The notes beneath the pieces are model-generated. The model ran no database searches, was not told the origin of the DNA, and was given only the letters and a program-made list of their open reading frames with translations. Shown piece by piece: positions 5,667-10,529 of a stretch of DNA of 10,529 bases (the stretch's first letter is position 1; each line of letters opens with the position of its first letter). This stretch comes from CAYLTX01 sp046545675 (GTDB taxonomy: Bacteria; Myxococcota_A; Bradymonadia; Bradymonadales; Bradymonadaceae), in NCBI GenBank assembly GCA_046545675.1, contig JBKGZI010000207.1, positions 1 through 10,529 on the forward strand, written 5' to 3'. The position numbers and the translations under genes are program-made.

Positions 5667-6985
5667 AACGCCTCCTCATCGAAGAATTGCAGCGAGGAGG
5701 CGAGCCCGCCGGCCTGCGGCTGGAGGTGCTCGGTGCCGACAAAGAGTCCCCGCTCGCCCGTGTTGACCAGCGAGGCGGAGTAGCCGGTCGGGCCGGGCGC
5801 GTCGACGGTCTGTCGGACCCAGTCGCCGCCCAAATCGAGCTCCCGGGTGCGCTTGGCCAGCCGCAGCCGCGAGGTTGTCTGGTCCAGGTAGGCGACCCAG
5901 GCGATGTCGTCGTCGTCGAAGATCAGACTGGCGAAGCCGCCGACCAGATGCTTTCGATTGCGCGAGGCGGTGTCGAGCGCGTAGCCGGCGTCGGCCTCCT
6001 CGATGGAAAATTGGCCTTCGTGCTCGAAGGCGACCATCAGCCTGCCGCGTCCAGCGTCCTGATAGGCGATGGCGAGGTTGCCGCGGCTGTCAAACCCGAC
6101 CGAGGCGAATTGGCCGGTCTGGCCGGGGGTCAGCGCGTCGTCGCTAGTTTTTTTGTCGAAGTCCCCGGTGTCGATGACCGAGGCGACCCACTCACCGTCG
6201 ATGCGCCGGGCGAGTCGAAGGTCGGCGCAGTCGCCGTCTTGATAGGCGACGAAGGTCGCGCCGCTGTCGATGGCCACATCCGGAAAATAGCCCACGCCGC
6301 GGCTGGCCAGCCGGCGTTGCTGACTCGAGCACACCGAGGCGTCGTCCTCTTCGGAGGGGTCGTCGATGGTGTCTGCTTGCCAGGTGTCGTCTTCGGCGCG
6401 CCCGCTGAGGCGGCGCAAAATACGCCGGCGCCGGTCGTGGAAGACCAACTGGATCCGACCGCTGTCGTTGATGCTCACATCGAAGTGTTCCGAGCCGCGA
6501 TAGTCGGCGCGCTCGGCGGTGATCGGCGGCAGGACGCGCCAGCGTTCGGCTGGGTCGTCTGCGCGGTATAAGCCGATGCGGTAGGAGTCGTCGTCGGCCA
6601 ACCAGGCCGTCGCGACGGTCGACTCCGAGGCCGCCATGGCGATCTTTTTGTGCTGGGAGCGGCCGAGCTGGGCCAGGACGAAGAAACGAGACTCGCCGAC
6701 GCCGGCCTCAGTGGTGTCGAACTCTCCGACGAGGAGCTCGTCGGAGTCGGGATCGATGGCCGCGGCGATGACGCGCTCGCCCACCGCGGCCAGGCGCATC
6801 GAGCGCCCCGGGAGTGTGTGCTCGTAGAGCGATAGCCGGGGCGCTCGGCACTCGCCGCTGTCGGTGTCGCACGAAAGCCCCTGCTCGCAGGCCGGCTCGC
6901 AGGGCGTCTGACCGCTGGGGTCGCAGCCGGCCAGACACGCCGCGAGGGCCGTGAAGACGATGACAGGGGTATAGCGATGGGTCAT
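5663..6985 (-). CDS. Beta-propeller-like lipoprotein with one N-terminal Cys module
   Basis: A 440-residue exported protein. The ATG at 6985 gives a classic lipoprotein signal, MTHRYTPVIVFTALAACLAG, then Cys21. A single Cys module (CEPACEQGLSCDTDSGECRAP, broken here as CEPACEQGLSC and DTDSGEC) covers residues 29-47. The rest is a beta-rich repeat domain: blade-like units recur at about residues 168, 232, 291, 349 and 401 with the motif G-x-F-x-S/D-V-x-F/I-D-S-x-G-x-L-x-V-A-Y-Q-D followed by a Leu/Arg-rich strand and a W-V strand (GQFASVGFDSRGNLAIAYQD is the clearest). This fits a BNR/sialidase-like or related six-bladed propeller without visible catalytic residues, so a binding rather than enzymatic role is likely. 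It starts 7 nt after the stop of the preceding gene and is related to the second half of that gene. An in-frame upstream extension to 7123 is rejected because it hides the signal peptide. The exact blade count is uncertain. Confidence 0.85.
   Translation of the reverse strand: MTHRYTPVIVFTALAACLAGCDPSGQTPCEPACEQGLSCDTDSGECRAPRLSLYEHTLPGRSMRLAAVGERVIAAAIDPDSDELLVGEFDTTEAGVGESRFFVLAQLGRSQHKKIAMAASESTVATAWLADDDSYRIGLYRADDPAERWRVLPPITAERADYRGSEHFDVSINDSGRIQLVFHDRRRRILRRLSGRAEDDTWQADTIDDPSEEDDASVCSSQQRRLASRGVGYFPDVAIDSGATFVAYQDGDCADLRLARRIDGEWVASVIDTGDFDKKTSDDALTPGQTGQFASVGFDSRGNLAIAYQDAGRGRLMVAFEHEGQFSIEEADAGYALDTASRNRKHLVGGFASLIFDDDDIAWVAYLDQTTSRLRLAKRTRELDLGGDWVRQTVDAPGPTGYSASLVNTGERGLFVGTEHLQPQAGGLASSLQFFDEEAF
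5671..5677 (-). promoter_or_regulatory. Ribosome binding site that fixes the TTG start of the TULIP-like gene
   Basis: GAGGAGG on the minus strand ends 4 nt before the TTG at 5666. It is the best Shine-Dalgarno in the operon and lies within the last codons of the preceding propeller gene. It argues that the unusual TTG codon is the real start. Confidence 0.75.
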
Positions 6986-6992
6986 ATGCCAC

Positions 6993-9900
6993 TTAATCCA
7001 ACGCGTGGAATTCGGGTCGGCCGTCTTCCGGGTCGGCTTGACGGTCGAGGACGAACTCGACGGCGAGGTCAGAGCTCGACGGGTTTCGGACCATCGTGGC
7101 GAAGAAACCATGCGCGCCTTCATACGGATCGCTGGGCTGCGAGAGCGTGTCGACCGTCCAGTCGCCCGCGTCGTCGCGGCTCGCCACGTTCAGTTTATGC
7201 CAGGTGGCGTCCTGGTAAAGCACCTGAACGCTGCCGTCGTCGTGGAGCTTCAGCTCGATGTCCTCGCCGATCTGCGAGAGCAAATAGCCGTCGGCGGTGT
7301 CGCGGATGCCGCTGGCGATGGTCTCGCGGTCGCCGCTGCCGACGACCTCGTAGACGAGCGCTTCTTTCTCGGGCTCCATATAGGCCAGGTGGACCTCGCC
7401 GTCGGCGTCGACGGTGCCGGAGACGTATGGCCCGCTGGGCGCGCCCAAAAACTGCGCCTCGCTCCACTGGTCGTCGGTGCGCTGGCTCCAGCCGACCTGC
7501 TGTTGCAGGTGATCGTAGAAGGTCACCGCCAGGCCCTGCTCGGTGATGCTGAGGTGCGAGAAGAGGCCGGTCATCATCGGGTAGGCGCGTTTGCCGCGGC
7601 TATAATACGGCTCGCAGGCGCCTGCATAGCACTCCAGGCCGTCGCCACAGTCGTCGTCGCAGTCGTCAGTAGGCTCGCTGCAGGCCCCGTCGAAGCACAA
7701 TTCAAAGCGGTCGCAAGCGCCGCCGCAGGGGTTGTCGGTGGCCGTCCCGTAGACAGTGCTCGGCTCCGGGGCGAGCTCGTCCATAGCGGCGTCGGCCGGG
7801 AAGTTCAGGTAGCGCAGTTGGGTCTGCCAACCTTCGTCGGCGTCTTCGACCTCGAAGGCCGTGTAGACCGCGTGGACGGTGCCATCGTCGTCGACGACGA
7901 GGCTCGAATAAAAGCCGGTGTCGCCGGCGTCATCGAGGGTCTTCAGCTCGAAGTCGAGGCCGTCGTCGCCGGAGGTGCCGCGGGCGTATTTGAGCGCGCC
8001 CTCGTCCTCGTCGCGGTACAGGACGTGGAGGTTTCCGTCGCCGTCGACTCCAATCGCGGTATGGGTGCCCACGTCGTCGCCGCTATCGGAGATGCCGCCG
8101 CGCGGGCCGTCGAGGTCGCCCTCGATATCCCCCGATTCGGGCACGCCGTCGACGAAGTGCCAGGTCGGCTCGCCGCTGTCATCGACGGTGGCGACCATCA
8201 GGTCGGTGTAGGTCTGGTTGTAGACGCTGGCTGCGCGCACGCCGTCTCTCTCGGCGACCGAGGCGTAGGGGCCGTGGATGCCCAGGGGCAGCGGCGGCAG
8301 CGAGACACACTCGCATTGCGCGCCGGTGACCTCACAGGTGGCCGAGTCGGGCGTGCCCGGGTCGGCGACTTCGGGCTCGAAGCCCGGATCGCATAATTCG
8401 TCGGCGCAGGGATCGGGGATGCTCTGGCAACTATCGGACTCGTAGCAGCAAAACTCGTCTTCGCCGCAGCCCTCTTCACAGGCGGGGCGGCACTCGCAGG
8501 CGCCGTCGCTGCAAAAGGCGACATCGCCCTCGGGGCAGTCGCCGCATTCGTCGTCGGCTTCGCATTCGGCGGTGTCGACGGGCTCGCAGGCGCCGTCGAC
8601 GCATTCTTCGCCTTCGGCGCAGCCATCTTCACAGGCGCCGTTGCTGGTCTCACCGCCGGCGGTGTCGTCACTGCAGGCGCTGAGCCCCAGCAACGAGACC
8701 ACCGCCAGGAGCATGCCCACGCGTCGGGCGAGTCGGCGGCTGGGCCGCCGCCACACGAGCAGCGCGGCGCCCAACAGCGCGAGCAGGCCGCCGGCGCCCA
8801 CCGGCGGAGCTTGGCCGCCCGACTGGCAGCCGGCGGTCGGCTGGCCTTTGTCGTCGTCGAGCTGACCTTCGGTCGGTTCGTCCATATCACTCTGATAAGC
8901 CATCGGCTCCCATACGACGTTTTGGTCGTCTTCGGCCACGTGGCCCGAGCGGTCTTTGACCTGGGCGACCAGCCGGAAGTGCTCCGGGGCGTCAATCTCG
9001 CGCAGGTCGATGGTGTCTCGGGATTGCCACGGCGTCCATCGGCTCTGTTCGATGCCGTCGACGACACGATAACGGTACATCAGGTCCTCAGCCTCGTCGA
9101 CGGTGTCGTCGGCGAGCAGGCGAACGGTGGGGCCGTCGCGCTCGACGCTGAAGTCGGGCGCTGCGTAGTCGACCGTCACAAACGTGGCGGCCGGCTCGCG
9201 CTCGGTGGTCTCGGGCTGGCCGCGGAAGCGTGCGCGCACCTCGATTCGGTGGCGTCCCTCGAGCACGAGCATCGGGTCCTGGATCTCGAGGCGTTCGGCG
9301 CGGTGGTACATGCTCCAGATGCCCCCGTCGACCCGATAGCTATATTCGAGGTCGTCGGACTGCGCCGAGCCTGCCCAGGCGGGCAACTCGGCGGCCACGT
9401 CCAGGGTCGCCTTGGGCCGCGGCACGCCCGACTCGGTCCACTCGGGGATATCCACCCCGGTGCTGTAGATGGTCGTGTCCAGCGACATGGCGTAGGCCTG
9501 GGTATCCGCCTCGACCAGATCGGCGTACAGCGCGATCATCTTGCGCTCGTCGACGCTGGTGATGTCGTCTTGCTCGAGCGCGATGCGATAGCCGAAGAAC
9601 TCGGGCAGCTCGATCGGCTCGCTGATCGAGCCGGCCAGGCTGGGCAGCGCGAAGCTCATCAAGGTCGGGATCAGGTCGATGATGGTCTGCGGGTCTTCTT
9701 GGAGCAGCTCGGTCTTGACCGGCCGGATATTCGTGACCGCCTCCTCGAGATCGCCCAGCGCCGGAATGATGCTTCCCTGGCCGTCGGCGGCCAGCGCGAT
9801 CGGCAGGAGCATGTCGGCGCGAAGCGAGAACATGCGCACGAAGCGCTCGTGGGCGTACACATAAAAGTGCATGTCCAGATCTCGCCAGTCGAGGGTCATC

Positions 9901-10529
9901 AGCGGGTCGTCGATGACGTAGCTATCGCCGTCCTCGGTGACCTGGTTGTCGCCCAATTTGACCGTGGGGCTTTCTTGCGGGGCGATCTGCAGGTAGACCT
10001 GCGCGTCGCCGCCGGCCAGGGTTTTCATGCTCGGCAGCAGGGTGCCCAGAGTGTCGGTGGACAGTTGGTCGACGGCTTCGCTGTCGACCTTTAGGCACAG
10101 CGCGCCGCCGCCCCAGGTCGACCACAAGATCTGCTCGACGGAGCGTTTGTGCAGGCCGATGCCCATCATGAACGGCTCGCCGTCGGGGCGAGCGTCCGTG
10201 TAGATCGACGGCGAGGGGGCGATGGGCTCCAGGCTGGGGCGCGCGGTCGGGTCGACCGCCACGCAGCGGCCGAAGTCGTCGGGTTGGGCGCCCATGCGAA
10301 GCGCCAGGCTCAGGCCGGTGTCGACCTCGGCGTGGTCGGCGGCCTTGGCCATGATGTGGACCTTCGATTCCGGGTTCTGGGAGTAGTCGCCGATGACCTG
10401 GCCGAGCATCAGGTCGCCCTCCATGCCGAAGTTGGCCGGCGCGCAGGTCCCGTCGGAGTACATGCAGCTCTGGGTGTCGCGGTTGTCCTCGCAGGTGGTA
10501 TTCGACGCACAGGCCGGCTCGCCGTCGCC
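6993..10529 (-). CDS. Fused ORF: TULIP-like/Ig-like surface protein with MYXO-CTERM-like tail, joined in frame to a Cys-rich beta-propeller lipoprotein (5' end outside window)
   Basis: One uninterrupted frame of 1178 visible codons; it is already open at the right edge, so the first Met seen (10463) is internal. Numbering from that Met: residues -22 to 8 form a Cys module; about 14-316 match the second half of the TULIP-like protein encoded at 4125-5666 (FMMGIGLHKRSVEQILWSTW helix, LDWRDLDMHFY strand, ending IELPEFFGYRI...MIALYADL). Residues about 350-434 and 435-515 are two Ig-like or Y_Y_Y-like beta domains (YSYRVDGGIWS and YRYRVVDGIEQSRW). A MYXO-CTERM-like tail follows at 545-577. Without a stop, a lipoprotein signal with lipobox LSAC (Cys597) begins, then Cys modules (611-720) and a propeller domain (725-1156) homologous to the next gene. 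A further pair of Cys modules (913-951) interrupts the propeller. Stop TAA is at 6993-6995. This may be two genes fused by stop loss or error, or one genuine polyprotein. Confidence 0.85.
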   Translation of the reverse strand, partial: GDGEPACASNTTCEDNRDTQSCMYSDGTCAPANFGMEGDLMLGQVIGDYSQNPESKVHIMAKAADHAEVDTGLSLALRMGAQPDDFGRCVAVDPTARPSLEPIAPSPSIYTDARPDGEPFMMGIGLHKRSVEQILWSTWGGGALCLKVDSEAVDQLSTDTLGTLLPSMKTLAGGDAQVYLQIAPQESPTVKLGDNQVTEDGDSYVIDDPLMTLDWRDLDMHFYVYAHERFVRMFSLRADMLLPIALAADGQGSIIPALGDLEEAVTNIRPVKTELLQEDPQTIIDLIPTLMSFALPSLAGSISEPIELPEFFGYRIALEQDDITSVDERKMIALYADLVEADTQAYAMSLDTTIYSTGVDIPEWTESGVPRPKATLDVAAELPAWAGSAQSDDLEYSYRVDGGIWSMYHRAERLEIQDPMLVLEGRHRIEVRARFRGQPETTEREPAATFVTVDYAAPDFSVERDGPTVRLLADDTVDEAEDLMYRYRVVDGIEQSRWTPWQSRDTIDLREIDAPEHFRLVAQVKDRSGHVAEDDQNVVWEPMAYQSDMDEPTEGQLDDDKGQPTAGCQSGGQAPPVGAGGLLALLGAALLVWRRPSRRLARRVGMLLAVVSLLGLSACSDDTAGGETSNGACEDGCAEGEECVDGACEPVDTAECEADDECGDCPEGDVAFCSDGACECRPACEEGCGEDEFCCYESDSCQSIPDPCADELCDPGFEPEVADPGTPDSATCEVTGAQCECVSLPPLPLGIHGPYASVAERDGVRAASVYNQTYTDLMVATVDDSGEPTWHFVDGVPESGDIEGDLDGPRGGISDSGDDVGTHTAIGVDGDGNLHVLYRDEDEGALKYARGTSGDDGLDFELKTLDDAGDTGFYSSLVVDDDGTVHAVYTAFEVEDADEGWQTQLRYLNFPADAAMDELAPEPSTVYGTATDNPCGGACDRFELCFDGACSEPTDDCDDDCGDGLECYAGACEPYYSRGKRAYPMMTGLFSHLSITEQGLAVTFYDHLQQQVGWSQRTDDQWSEAQFLGAPSGPYVSGTVDADGEVHLAYMEPEKEALVYEVVGSGDRETIASGIRDTADGYLLSQIGEDIELKLHDDGSVQVLYQDATWHKLNVASRDDAGDWTVDTLSQPSDPYEGAHGFFATMVRNPSSSDLAVEFVLDRQADPEDGRPEFHALD
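8673..8738 (-). other. Internal lipoprotein signal peptide in the long ORF
   Basis: Directly after the sorting signal the chain reads RRLARRVGMLLAVVSLLGLS then AC: a basic n-region, a hydrophobic core and the lipobox LSAC with Cys at 8673-8675. This would be a perfect lipoprotein N-terminus. Possible in-frame starts are GTG at 8756, GTG at 8720 and ATG at 8714. None has a recognisable Shine-Dalgarno sequence, so independent initiation is possible but not shown. If it is a separate protein, its CDS would be about 6993-8720. Confidence 0.7.
8733..8831 (-). other. MYXO-CTERM-like C-terminal sorting signal inside the long ORF
   Basis: The segment has the three parts of a C-terminal sorting signal in order: a Gly-Cys motif (AGCQSGGQAPP), a hydrophobic helix (VGAGGLLALLGAALLVW) and an Arg cluster (RRPSRR). 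It is preceded by an acidic, disordered linker (DMDEPTEGQLDDDKGQPT). In Myxococcota such MYXO-CTERM tails sit at the very end of proteins and are cut by a myxosortase at the Cys before surface anchoring. Here about 580 more codons follow in frame, which is abnormal for this signal. Confidence 0.7.

Noticed and set aside
6986..7123. Upstream extension of the second propeller lipoprotein
   Set aside because: It would overlap the end of the long ORF and place the signal peptide internally; the ATG at 6985 gives a standard lipoprotein N-terminus.
7005..8396. Long plus-strand open frame of 463 codons (and similar ones at 1766-2755, 5528-6571 and 8811-10094)
   Set aside because: They mirror the codon structure of the minus-strand genes in high-GC DNA, have no signal peptides or domain patterns, and lie opposite genes with clear lipoboxes and repeats.
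8198..9067. Minus-strand alternative frame of 289 codons crossing the sorting-signal/lipobox junction
   Set aside because: Its product is Ala/Pro/Arg/Ser/Thr-rich low-complexity sequence without motifs, while the overlapping frame carries both membrane signals and conserved domains. It does not supply the missing stop for a separate upstream gene.
1..10529. CRISPR array, tRNA, rRNA, transposase or attachment site
   Set aside because: No spaced direct repeats, cloverleaf-like sequence, transposase motifs or terminal inverted repeats were found; the repeats present are protein-module repeats and the short 15-bp array.

Overview
The window is high-GC, densely coded, and every gene I can support lies on the minus strand, so transcription runs from base 10529 towards base 1. 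The content suggests a Myxococcota (deltaproteobacteria-like) genome: several large exported lipoproteins, Cys-rich repeat modules of the type C-x5-C-x5/6-C-x3/4-C, and a MYXO-CTERM-like C-terminal sorting signal. The strongly acidic exported proteins would fit a Bradymonadales-like or salt-adapted lineage, but that is inference and no marker gene is present.

Region A (10529 to 2899) is a tight run of four open reading frames for exported, mostly lipid-anchored proteins. In transcription order they are: (1) a very long ORF that enters from outside the window and joins a BPI/TULIP-like surface protein with a MYXO-CTERM-like tail to a complete lipoprotein (signal peptide, Cys-rich modules, beta-propeller) with no stop codon between them; (2) a second, related beta-propeller lipoprotein; (3) a full-length two-domain BPI/TULIP-like lipoprotein; (4) a lipoprotein made almost wholly of Cys-rich repeats. 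The junctions are 7 nt, a TTGA overlap and a GTGA overlap, so this is one translationally coupled operon. The halves are related in pairs (TULIP, propeller, propeller, TULIP), which suggests a duplicated module for an outer-surface or periplasmic assembly, possibly handling lipids or hydrophobic ligands.

Region B (2875 to 1) is a second transcription unit with a sigma70-like promoter at 2846-2875. It encodes a HEAT-like lipoprotein, then an ECF-type RNA polymerase sigma factor 12 nt downstream, then after a 171-base gap a single-pass membrane protein that looks like a zinc-less anti-sigma factor and runs off the left edge through a 15-bp tandem repeat. The logical reading is an envelope-signal module: the membrane anti-sigma holds the sigma factor, and the HEAT lipoprotein may act as an exported sensor or partner. 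Whether region B controls region A cannot be seen here, because the promoter of region A lies outside the window.

No tRNA, rRNA, CRISPR array, insertion sequence or convincing rho-independent terminator was seen. The most interesting observation is the in-frame junction of a C-terminal sorting signal with a lipoprotein signal peptide around 8673-8831. It is either a lost stop codon or error, two products from one ORF, or a membrane-hairpin polyprotein that could be cut into two anchored proteins.
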